DNA from: Polytrichum commune
Lineage: Eukaryota > Streptophyta > Polytrichopsida > Polytrichales > Polytrichaceae
NCBI GenBank assembly: GCA_950295325.1
Contig: OX485803.1
Span: 49,121,554-49,181,553, forward strand
DNA length: 60,000 bases
Direction of reading: 5' to 3'
In this document: piece after piece, positions 47,381-57,731 of the stretch
Position numbering within the stretch: position 1 is the first letter of the stretch
Layout of the letters: each line of letters opens with the position of its first letter
Notes under the pieces: generated by a model
Database searches by the model: none
What the model was told of the DNA's origin: nothing
The model's input: the letters and a program-made list of their open reading frames with translations, nothing else
Program-made: the position numbers and the translations under genes

Positions 47381-50300
47381 TTAGGGAGAAGAAATACATC
47401 GCTGCAACACAGGGATGACTATCTCGGGAGAGCTAAGATGGGGCAAGTGACCCTCGGTTTGCAGAATCTCAATGGATGTCTGTCCTCCTAAGTTTCTCTG
47501 CAAATATTCAGCCACCTGAACTGGCACAGCTAGGTCTTTCAAGCTTTGCACAACGCAACAAGGGACAGCCACCTGCACATCCATTTGGCTTCAAATGAGC
47601 TAACATTCAGGAATTTCTTTCACATAACATTCACTCAGCCTGTGAATCAAAGTGCGGTCAACTAAGACTATTCCAAAGGAAGAGAACAACCTCTCCCCAA
47701 CTTGATAAAGCCATGCATGTGGAGCATTAATAGAATTGATTGTAAATAGACTAGGTAGGTATTTGTTGCAATAGATACTGGACATGGGTGATGGTTGAAT
47801 TGCTTGGATCACAAAATCTTCCACAAAGCAAAATCCATGGGTATAATGTAATTTATTCCTAGGCCCACAGATATGGGAACAAGGGCTGGATAACGTTATG
47901 GAGATGAATTGCAGGAAACCGTGGAAAAAATGATAAGAAGTAGGCTCACCTGCGGCAGAATGGCTCGCATGTCACTTTGGAAGATGGTCTTGGTTACACT
48001 CAGAGCAATGTCCGGCCGGATCTGAAAAAATGTGCGACAAAACTCTTGCACAGCGGAGTTCTTGAGGTCGGCCCCGACCGCGAGTGGCCCGAATCCGGAC
48101 ACCCATGCTCGGAAGTTGGATTTCATGTCGTCGAATAGCTGATCGAGGTCCCTCTGGTCAAATCCTCCGTAATAATCAATGTCGTTCAAGTATCTGCACG
48201 CACGCGCGCGCACACACACACCAAGGCATGATGGATCCAACCTCAATGAAACAATATCTGCTTGTGGGTCTGCCATTCAGACAACGTTCCAATTCATCAC
48301 CACCTACCACCCATCGGAGCTTGTTTCACTTAGCACTTATACCCCTATCCCATGCCAAAATCTAAGATACAACAAAAGGGTTGAAATACACTGAAGGCAC
48401 GACAAAAGTAAAGTATTCGCCATACCTCATGGTTCAAGTGCAGGTTCGTGGTTGCACTAGTGCAAAGTTCATGAAAATTTTTGTTTTCTTATATGTATGC
48501 ACACAACTGCCTTCCATTTCTCAAGTATCTAGGTATGTCGGTGACTAACCCACTTCAAAACCATCTTCCATTCTCAAGGATTCAAGTGTTGTAGTGACTA
48601 ACCGACTTGGGAGTCAACTTCCATATATGCTCACTACAGGGAATCATCCACATGCTGGGTCACGTTTAACAGCACATGGCACTTCTTACCCGTCCTTCAC
48701 ATGGTTAAATAAACTGACGACCAATAAGAGATTGTTTATTCCACCGGTCCTGTCGCCCTCACTTACACAACCCCCATTTCAATGTGGAGCCCTACCAGAT
48801 GGAAGATTTAATTTAATGAATCTCAATAGGCAAACCTGGTCTGAGAAGCTTTGAACACTCACTTAACCGATGAGGACAAGAAGATAAGTTTCTGAGCAAC
48901 TTCTATGAAATCAAATCTGCTTATGGTGAATACTGACGATTTAGAAGAAAATCGAATTTATCACAAATCCAGCACTTAGACGTCTCGTAGAGAAGTTGAT
49001 CTTGACCCCGGATGAGCCTGGTAGACCCGACTACAAGGACCGGACCATTCAAAAAGTGGTGATTTGACCCCCGGATGAGCTAGTGGGATCTTCAAATTTG
49101 TTGACTTGCCCCTTAATCTCCTGGTAAGTCCTTAATATCAAGTGCTCATTTGACCTTGCATGGGATCCAACTAGCAAATCGTCTGATCTAAGAAGCTCCT
49201 TGAAATCACATGCAAATACTTTGCGACTCCATGACTCCGAATTAGTACTGTGGTTAGAAATGTTTACCTGGGCGTGGAGGACAAGAAGATGAGTTTATGA
49301 AGTTCTTGACACCGCTCAATGGACGTAAGGCACCTAGTCTTGTTACCTGAGTATTTTCTAACTCTAAATATGTTAACTCCAGCACAAATGCGTATATGGA
49401 ATTCTTGGTGCCCATTATTCTTCGGGAACCGGCTTCTCATTCCTCATCTAGAGGTGGTCCCATGCATAAAGAACTAACCAATGTCATGGAATCACATACA
49501 AAATATCACTTTCGCGATTCTCAATAAGTATTGCACAGTGACACATTCATTACATAGGTGAGGCGGACAACAAGATGGGCTTCTAAAAAACTTGAGACCA
49601 CTCGATACCATTGGTCTCGTGCATGGATTTCAGTGTACCCTAAATATGCTAGCTTCAACCATAACGCGTATAAAATTGGCCCAATTATCTTTAGGCAACA
49701 ACATTCGATACCTCATCTACAAATGACCCAATAAGGAACTTAACAACGTTACCAATCACACACAAATTGTTTCATCATTAAACACATCAACACATCAACA
49801 CATCATTAAAATTGTGTTGAGAGAAATGCTTTTTAGTGCCTTGGCGAGAAACCAAAATGAGTTTGCCAAACACTTATCAAAGCCACTCGATAAAAGCAAG
49901 GCACCCAATCTCGTATCTAAATTACTTTTTACCCTAGCTTTCAGTCTTAACGCGCATGGAATCGGCCCATAATTCTTGCTACAATGACTTTTGATTCTTC
50001 CTCTAGAGGTGGCCCCATAAGGAGCTGAAAACAGTTACGGCAGATCGTATGTTCCAGTTCAATCATGTTACGGAAACAAGTGTTACGGAACCAAATGCAA
50101 AATATTTGCGACTCGGAGCCCTCACCAATGTCATGGAAACACATGCAAATATCATTTCGCAAACATAGGTAGGTATTGTGGCGGGCGAAATGATGTTTAT
50201 ATTAGTACCTGGGTGAGGAGGATAACAAGATGAGTTTGCGGAACGCTTGCGGGCGCTCGATGGACGCGAGGCAGCCAATCATCCCAGAGGCCGAGTGGCC

Positions 50301-50588
50301 CACGTATGTGCAGCTCTCGATGCCGAGCTCGTCCAGGATGCCCAGCAAGTCGTCCGCGTACGCGTGCAGCGACGAGTATCGCCGGAAACTGAAGTCGTCG
50401 GTGTTGGTGGTGCCGGCGCCCATGAGGTCGTACAGCACCACCTTGTAATCTTTCAGCAAAGTGGGCAACACGTATTTCCACACCGACTTGTCGGATCCGA
50501 AGCCGTGGCCCAGGAGCACCACCTGGACGCCGCTGCCCGTGACGGTGACATTGTGCGCGTCCAGCAGACTAAAGCTTGTCATCACCAT
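47381..50588 (-). CDS. KAI2: KAI2/D14-family alpha/beta hydrolase receptor, three exons
   Basis: Exons 50588-50209, 48193-47950 and 47572-47381 total 816 nt, giving 271 residues, the usual size of the family. The ATG at 50588 gives [16 protein letters not shown], four residues longer at the N-terminus than Arabidopsis KAI2. Motifs: oxyanion-side [12 protein letters not shown] (26-37), [10 protein letters not shown], nucleophile GHSASGM with Ser99, lid region with YYGGF and [20 protein letters not shown] with Asp221, and [10 protein letters not shown] with His250. The Ser-Asp-His triad is complete. In land plants such proteins perceive karrikin/KAI2-ligand or strigolactone and act with MAX2 F-box and SMXL repressors; which ligand applies here is not deducible. 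Intron 1 (2015 bp) and intron 2 (377 bp) are GT-AG. Many family members have one intron, so intron 2 or 1 may be lineage-specific. Confidence 0.93.
48194..48230 (-). promoter_or_regulatory. Alternating TG/CG tract as the 3' splice-site context of KAI2-like intron 1
   Basis: Reading minus, the acceptor of exon 2 is preceded by TGTGTGTGTG, CGCGCGCG and TGCGTGCAG, an alternating purine-pyrimidine run of about 30 bases, instead of a normal pyrimidine tract. Splicing here is inferred from the protein match (AG|A TAC TTG), which is convincing. Confidence 0.7.
48860..50208 (-). repeat. Decayed tandem copies of the end of KAI2-like exon 1 inside intron 1
   Basis: The segment spanning the last 80 or so bases of exon 1 and the donor recurs near 49838, 49553, 49266 and 48862 (genuine one at 50209). 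Spacing is about 370, 285, 287 and 404. The copy at 49268-49346 still encodes a recognisable [19 protein letters not shown] and ends in a perfect donor CCCAG|GTAAAC. The others carry stops and broken donors. Confidence 0.8.
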
Positions 50589-50940
50589 AAGTGTTTGGTT
50601 TTCTTTCCAGGGGTCCCAGGGCGGCAATTTCTACAACCCCAGGCTGCCTCAAATCAAATCAAATCCACTTGATGTTCAAAACCGGGTGGCGACTATCTGT
50701 AGTACCCACAGAAGTCAGCGTCTTTAGAATTTCATTTGGAGCTGCCAAAACAATTTCTAGAAGCCTTATCTTGGAGTTATTTTCTCATTAGAAGTGCTTC
50801 TAAGATTTAATATACAAAATTAGGAGTGAAAACTAATACCTAGGATGTATCGATGGTGATCTAGTTTGGTTCAAAAATGTTGCTTCAAGTTAGTTCTAAA
50901 AATATATATCAATGAAAGTGTAAACCTTTTCGAATTTAGA
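50589..50940. other. Upstream region of the KAI2-like gene
   Basis: The 350 bases 5' of the ATG contain no other gene. No TATA box or leader intron could be fixed with confidence. Confidence 0.4.
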
Positions 50941-50945
50941 TATCA

Positions 50946-52185
50946 ATGGATTCCTCTCAATTCTCTCTTTCCAAGGATGTTTCTCCACTTTCTGTTGTAA
51001 CAAATGATCAATTCATTACAAACAGTAGAAGAGATTCAGTAACAGCTGGGCTTGATCTCAAAGGGGGAGTTGCCACCTTGGATGTTCACCCAACCTCACC
51101 TTTTGATGAAAGCTCTAGGAAAGCTCGCTGGGAGTTGATGAATCTTCTTGAAGTTTATGAATATCATGCTTCAGCAGCAGCAACAATCGTGAAAGACTTG
51201 TCAAATCGGTGACCTCTCTGAATCTCTACTTCAGCGTCTCTCGTTGCTAAACCCTCAGGTTATGGTTCACTTGATGAACTCACCCAACCCAATGAGTTTT
51301 TGAACTACCCTCGCCTTTCGATGAAAACTGGACGAATTTTCTGGGAGATGGTGAGGATGAATGTCATGCTTGGGCCTGAGCAGGAGCAATCGTAAAGAGT
51401 TCTCTCATCACCTAAAGCCAGGAATCTGCAATCACACAACATCAAATCAGTAAGTTCAGACAGTCCGATCTCTCCTTCGGCGTCTCTCGTTGGCGAATCC
51501 TCGGATCATGGTTTTACACTTGTTCAACTAACCCAACAAATTCCCAAACCAACCTCAACTTTCGATGAAAGCTACGGCAAAGGTCGCTCAAACAAGTTGA
51601 CAACTCTTCTTGAAGATGTTGATGAATGTCATGCTTGAACAGCAGCAACAATCTTAAAAGATCTAGCTAAAGCCAACCTCAAATCAATAGCCCTGTCAGA
51701 TTCATCAATGCTTCGATATCTCCCTTTTGTCCAACAAGTAATGAAAGAATTTTCAGATCATGATTCACTTAATGTTCACCTAGTCCAACAAATCTCCAAA
51801 CTAACCTCAGCTTTCGATGAAGGCTAGCCTGGGGAAGCAGCTCGCATTAAGAAGTCAACAAATCTTCTTGCAGGCGATGAATGCCATGCTTCAGCAGCAG
51901 AAACGATCGTGAACGACTAGTTGTCTCATCACCTAAGAGGCAGGAATCTGCAATCACACTTGAATGTCAAATCAATAACCTGTCAGATTCATCTCTGCTT
52001 CGAGTGAAACGATCAATGAACGAATTCTAAAGTCATGATTCTCACCCAAGACATAAGCAAGACAAACTAACCTCGCCTTTCGATGAAAGCTTATAGACTA
52101 GGGAAGGTCGCTCTAAGTCGACTTAAATCTTCTTCAAGATGATGAATGCTAAGTTGCAACTTGCAGCAGCTCAAATGAGGAGCAG
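50946..52185 (+). repeat. Five degenerate tandem units, about 220-270 bp each
   Basis: The motif CCTTTCGATGAAAGC (or TTTTGATGAAAGC and similar) recurs near 51098, 51316, 51559, 51810 and 52078. It is followed each time by GGAAAGCTCGCT-like, TTGATGAATCTTCTTG-like, ATGAATGTCATGCTT and CAGCAGCAACAATCGTGAAAG-like words. Between units are GGCGTCTCTCGTTG and TCATGATTCACTT-like words. The first unit lies in an open frame of 88 codons (50946-51212), MDSSQFSLSKDVSPLS to KDLSNR; the later units contain stops. No known domain. Confidence 0.8.
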
Positions 52186-53086
52186 GAACCTCTCATTAAA
52201 AAAAAAACTACGTAGTTGTCTCAATTATATAACCTAGCTTAAGGCAGGAATCGAGTCGAGACAATCCCACAACGACAGGAGATTAAATTTTGAATCATCC
52301 ACGTCGACTAATAATAGCTGGACCATATCCCGTGCAATCGTGTGCTCAGCAACATGTGTGTTGTATGTACCCCTGACATGGAACACATATCCCGGAAATC
52401 CTCGAAACTGTGAATACTATATACCTGCAGACAGCAACTCCTCCTGTTGTGATACTCCTTGAGATTTCATTCGCGTAGACAAGCAGGAAGCCAAGCCAGT
52501 AGCACTATATATAGGTATTAACTTAGGGACCCGTCCACTGGAATTGGAACTTCCTCCAGCGAGCTATTAAAAGCAAACTTGAGAACAACTCTTCCCTCAC
52601 AAAGAAGAATGAATATGCTGCAAGCTTCTTCAAGTCTCCGAACGCTGACACAAACTTGAAGAGCGATAGTTCCACAATGAAAATCCTAGACTTCATCAGT
52701 ACTGCAAGTTTGTTAATTTCTGCAGAGTCGGTTTAGAAAGCGCCAGAGATTCATTCCAAGTCGAACTAATTGTCTTATCCAAAATCTTCACCTTTCTGTG
52801 ATCTAAGTTATGCCAGATGATGGAAAGATGCGAAGAGGATGGTGAAGGGACAAGTGGCCCACCAAATGAGACATCATTTGAGGAGGAAAATGAGAAATGT
52901 AGGCTAACTTGGCAAAACCTGAACCACTGAACCACTGAAACACGAAACTAACGACATTTGCTGGCCAGTATGAACAAAAATGGAGAGGAAAATAGTGTCA
53001 AGTGGCAACCGACATGGGGCAGCAGACCCACACCTTGAAATGTTGATGGATGCAGCTGCCTTAAGATACACTACATAATACTTAAG
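52186..53086. other. Gene-free spacer
   Basis: No gene, RNA or terminal repeat recognised. Short frames only. Confidence 0.4.
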
Positions 53087-53089
53087 TTA

Positions 53090-53452
53090 GGGCCACTTCA
53101 CAAGCCAAGGGCTGTTACCATGTAATTGTGAGGGCCCTTAATTCTCGTTCAAAGGTTGTACCATGAGTTGACATGAATATATAATTATTTAAATGGCATG
53201 GTTTGTAGGAATTTGCATCAAGTCTATCTCTTGGAGGTGGGCATGAAGCAAATTCTGGCAAATTATGAAACTCTATCCATAGTCTACCATGTGGGAATTC
53301 ATGTACGCTTCTCATTCATGATGATTTCTTTGCACCCTTAGGCCTTCACCTTCTAGTGTGAAGTGACATTGGACAGTCTCGGCCTTTTCAACCAGTGAGA
53401 GATCTTAGAATGCAATGGCCACATGCCTTCAGTCTCATGTGTGAAGTGGCCC
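53090..53452. mobile_element. PIF/Harbinger-like MITE, family J
   Basis: Perfect 13-bp inverted ends GGGCCACTTCACA / TGTGAAGTGGCCC, flanked on both sides by TTA (53087-53089 and 53453-53455), the target duplication expected of PIF/Harbinger. 363 bp, non-coding. Confidence 0.82.
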
Positions 53453-53470
53453 TTAAAGTATATGTGCATA

Positions 53471-53792
53471 GGGTGGATTTACAATAGAGTTCAAGTCCAA
53501 AGAACTATAGAATCAAGTATTCTTATTGGTTGAGAGAATTTTTTTGGGACCCGGTGAGTTTACACTAGGTCCAGGTCCAAGGTGTAAAGAGAAGGAAATG
53601 ATGTGTTGATGTGGCATCACTTCCCCACCAAATCTTGGCAGTCCTCAATCAAGAAAATATAGTTCCTCCTAGTATGAGAAACCAATCTTCAAACTCGGGC
53701 CCAATCTTGAGTCTGAAAGTAAGGTCCCTTAAGGGGTGCCTTCGAACCGGCCCCCAAGTTTTTTGAATTTGGATCCTAATGCAAACCCACCC
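53471..53792. mobile_element. Probable Harbinger-like MITE
   Basis: Left end GGGTGGATTTACAATAGAG and right end reversed GGGTGGGTTTGCATTAGGA match with scattered differences and roughly fit G-N5-GTT. Flanking trinucleotides (ATA and TCA) do not agree, so the target duplication is lost or the ends are slightly off. Confidence 0.45.
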
Positions 53793-54252
53793 TCAGAGCT
53801 ATCAATAAAAGTCTTATGATGAAACTTTGGGTGGGTTTGAAAGTGCATTTGGATGGCTATTTTCTCTATACAAATACTATTTTGAATCCAATATTCAACA
53901 TAATCATGTCACACATATGATCACTTGAATAGAAAGAAAATCTTCACTTTGATCTCTTACAACTTTTGGATCTCAAATATGATTTTAAAATATGAAATGG
54001 ACTATATGCTCTATGCAAACACTATTTTAATGATTTCAATAGTCAAAACAACTGGGACACATATATGATCACTTGAAAAGAAAGAAAATCTTCACTTTGA
54101 CCTCATAAAACTTTTGGATCTCAATTATGATTCTCCAATGTAATAATGATGGTAGTCTAAGTTTGTGATTGCTAGCTACATGCAACAACTCCCAATCCAA
54201 CGGTCAAATTTGTTCGTGGAGTTGGAAATTTCCACATTATGGTTGTTTACCT

Positions 54253-54662
54253 AAGAGCCCCTTCACACCAAAGCTCAAGTGGAGAGCTCAAACCATGCAA
54301 TTTTTAAGAGTTTGATACTTGGATTTGACAAGCTTTCATCCAATGGCCTTATCAACTAAAATTAGCCAATTGGTCCACTCAATTTAATGTAGGGAACGTG
54401 ATGGGAATGTAATGATTGCTAGTTGGTACGAGAGAATACCCGTTGAGGGTTCTTAAAATATAACTCAACCATTCCAATACACCCACACATGTTTATAAAA
54501 CCATGCAAATAATCAATTGTAATATAAAAGATCTCATCAATTGTGACAAAAGGATTGTCTCATAATGGCCCAATTGGCTCATTTTAGTTGATAAGGCCAT
54601 CAAATCTCAAATTATTTGAGAGCTTTGTCGATGTTCAAGCTTTCAACAAGTGTGAAATGCCC
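54253..54662. mobile_element. Probable MITE with long inverted arms
   Basis: The left arm GGCCTTATCAACTAAAAT then AGCCAATTGG is mirrored at 54560-54605. The outer ends CCCCTTCACACC and, reversed, GGGCATTTCACAC are similar. The TTCACAC ends recall family J next door. Target duplication not resolved. Confidence 0.5.
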
Positions 54663-56321
54663 ATGCTTGAAGTGAGATATCACACCGGTTGGAGGGAAGG
54701 GGTTTAGACCAAGTAGAACTCACATGACAAATTTTTTTTTAAATCCCATTGGCTTGGAGACCATTATACCGGAGTTACACATCAACATTATTCATATCAA
54801 GTGATCTATGTGAGAATAAGTTGAGGATTTTGACCAAGAACTTGTCAAAAATGACCTAGAGCTTATCATAGCCAACGTTCTACATAGGTGCCATCAAGGT
54901 GCCATCTGAGCATTGCAAGCCTGGTAAAAAGCTCAAAACATTAAGGTGGAAAGCTCAAAAGTGTAAAGTGTAAATTGAGAAGGCTCCTTTCTTCATGCTC
55001 TCAAGTGTAAAGGAGGCCTCATTCGCTCATTCATTCATTATCCAAGGCAAAGGCGGTACAATTTTTAATGTTCATTCTCTGATGCTAGGAAAACAACACA
55101 TTTTTCAGTTGACTTTTGTGTCTAAGGTACGTGTCTACATTGTGAGCACGTCCAACTCCACATACATACATGACTGTTGGATCGGCTTGGGAATTGACTC
55201 ATCTCGCTAGCAGTCACCACTCATGAACTTGTCGTTCTAAGTTTCAAAATTGTCACAATTTTATCTTCCAACCTCATTTTATCTTCCAATTTTAACCATC
55301 TCAATCTATATCACCATCCACTCCTAAAATTTTAGGGTGTTGAGATAAGGTTGAAGTTACATATGGCCTTGCTCTAAGTTACCAATATGTCATTAACATC
55401 CTACATTGTTAACTTAGCATAATGTTAGTTACCACCAAGATTTGGTGAGAAACAAAGAAACCATATCATCAAATTTGTTAACAAAAGATAATGAGTGGTG
55501 CAAACTCCCCCTAACTATATGTACTTAATTAGAGGTACCAACCTGATTATAAGTCATTACTTATGACCTTATATATATATTTATGGAGTTTGTAAGAGGT
55601 TAATATTTTATTTTATTTGCCTTTGCTTTACTTACAAAGCAACCAAGTAAACCTGACCAACTACAACAGTTAGTTCAGACACTAATATCAAGGAATTCGC
55701 ACTAACAATATTGGGGATAGTATTATGGATGTACACTATTATAAAACCCACACTATATAATATCTTAGATCTAAGATACCAATGATGATATCCCCTTCGC
55801 ATCTGGTTCATTTTCTGCAAATAAACATTCTTATCTATTGTAAGAAGTGTAGTTGACTTGCTGCAAATCAGAATAGAGGTATTTGCGATTTCAGAAGGGA
55901 TACTCCAGTTGCTAAATAATAAATGTAGTTTGATTTATCCAAAATACAACATTCAAGGTTAGGGTGGGAATCAAATATCGACATGAACTTACTGTTGGTT
56001 CACACGGATTCTCAAGTCCTAATGTCCAAGTCACTTGGGGTCAATGCATGCAAATTTCGGCCGTTGAGAACATGATGGAAGTTAAGAATTACCACTTCAC
56101 ATGGGTCCCAAGTATGAGATGAATGACTATATGACAACACATTTTGGAATCGTTCCAAACTTGTGTTTAGAGCCAGATCAAGCGAAAAGCTAGATCCCAC
56201 TCTCAACACAAGTCCCGCAAATGTCTTTGCATAAAATAATCAAGATCCAACTTTGATGATAATTAGACATATTTTAATGGTTTCTTGAGGTTCAAAAGTT
56301 GGGACTTTGCCTCTGTGTTGG
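54663..56321. other. Gene-free spacer
   Basis: AT-rich sequence with small frames and no domain. Words such as AAGCTCAAA recur around 54920-54970 and link it to the MITE on its left. Confidence 0.4.
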
Positions 56322-56323
56322 TA

Positions 56324-56978
56324 CAGTAATCTCCCGCTTAAGTACGCACCCATTTAAGTACGCATCCCGGTTAAGTACGCATTTTTTGGCAAAAAATTTA
56401 GGGTTTAAGATTTATTAGTTGAACATGTCATGAATCGTCATTTGGCGTAAGTTTTGAAGTTTTTTTGCATTTGGCTTTGAGGCCGACCGCTCGGATCTTA
56501 CTCTGAAATGATTCAAACGATTTCTTAAGGCCATCAAATGTTTCCTCTGCTTCTGCTTGAACTTCAAGGCAGAGCATCTAATCCTCGATGTCAAGAACCT
56601 GCTCATAAAGAGAGTCAAAACCCTAGAATATAACTCTGTTTTCTAAACCGACATTCAGTACTTGAGTGTTAACATCGCCTTCACTAATGATGTACTCTCG
56701 GCTAGAGCCCTTTTACTTGGAATATGCGTTCTGCTAAGCTTCAAGATGATTTCGCAGCGTTCATGCTCATTGAGACACTTTCCGTTTGGTTTCTTCGACA
56801 TTGTAGCGAAACACAAGCAATTTGGGAAACCTTAAACCCTAAAGTACACACCTACCAGCTATAGCGAAACACAAGCGATAGCGATTTGGGAAACCCTAAA
56901 TCCTAAAGTACGCACCTACGAGCTAAGTACACACAAACTACGCATGTTCAAGTTGCGTACTTAAGCGGGAGGTTACTG
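56324..56978 (-). mobile_element. Pogo-type Tc1/mariner element, internally deleted
   Basis: Inverted ends CAGTAATCTCCCGCTTAAGT and, reversed, CAGTAACCTCCCGCTTAAGT continue inward with ACGCA on both sides. The element is flanked by TA on both sides (56322-56323, 56979-56980). CAGT ends with a TA duplication are typical of pogo/Tigger/Lemi elements. The 655-bp copy retains, on the minus strand, the start of the transposase (56801-56655) and a relic of its C-terminal end (56618-56415), but the DDE core is gone. A 60-bp tandem duplication (GCGAAACACAAGC..., 56812-56935) sits before the start codon. Confidence 0.88.
56655..56801 (-). CDS. N-terminal helix-turn-helix fragment of a pogo-like transposase
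   Basis: A 48-residue frame starts MSKKPNGKCLNEHERCEII and continues LKLSRTHIPSKRALAES. This is the style of the first (CENP-B/Psq) helix-turn-helix that opens pogo-family transposases and binds the inverted ends. After that the frame diverges and stops, because the rest of the transposase has been deleted. If made, the peptide could bind element ends without cutting. Whether it is expressed is unknown. It is too short to be sure of a fold. Confidence 0.6.
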   Translation of the reverse strand: MSKKPNGKCLNEHERCEIILKLSRTHIPSKRALAESTSLVKAMLTLKY

Positions 56979-57731
56979 TACTTGGGACCCCATGTGAACC
57001 GGCCCTTTTATTGCCATCCGATATTGAGGTTGAGGCAGGGTGGCTTTGCACTTAAAAAAAATGAGGTTTCGAGATTAGGTTAAAGTTGGGGTGATTGAGC
57101 TAAGGTCCACAAACCTTAGCTCCGAATCACAAATTTATGTAAGATCTTCAGAGCAGAATTGAAGACCAAGGTGCTTCTTTCACCGATGCCACATCACACC
57201 TACATATTTCGCAATGAAGATCCTCAAAACCCTCTGCAGATTAACGCGACAACCATTTATGAGATTCGCAGCATCCCTCGGATTTTTAATTGGTCCTCAC
57301 ATAAATGAAGACTTCCAAATATTTTTCTTGCAATGTCATGATGCATTATTTGCATCTTCCAGTCATATCTACTGCCAAAGAAACTACATTGTTGTCTACA
57401 CAACGACGTAGCCAAGGTGACAAAATTTCACGCACCATTGCGAAGAGAATTCTACCTGCATCTTGCTGTTGCTAATTTCCGGAATAGTTTCTTTCAAAAT
57501 AAAGAACACAACTCGCGGCATTGCTCCTCCTCACCTCAGAGTTTTCAGATCCGCACAAATACAGCATGATAGGTACTCAAATTTGATGCTAAGTGACGAA
57601 TTCACATCACTCCTCTCTGTGGTACTAAACCGAGGCTCATGTCAGATCCGGCTGTTTTTCCTACCGCTTGATCATGTCACATTCGGAGATGAAATACTAT
57701 GAAACTCAAGAAAATTATTGCTATGATGAAT

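Noticed and set aside
57214-57702. Two plus-strand frames opposite the peroxiredoxin pseudogene end
   Set aside because: No domain, ordinary lengths for chance, and no splice or promoter evidence.
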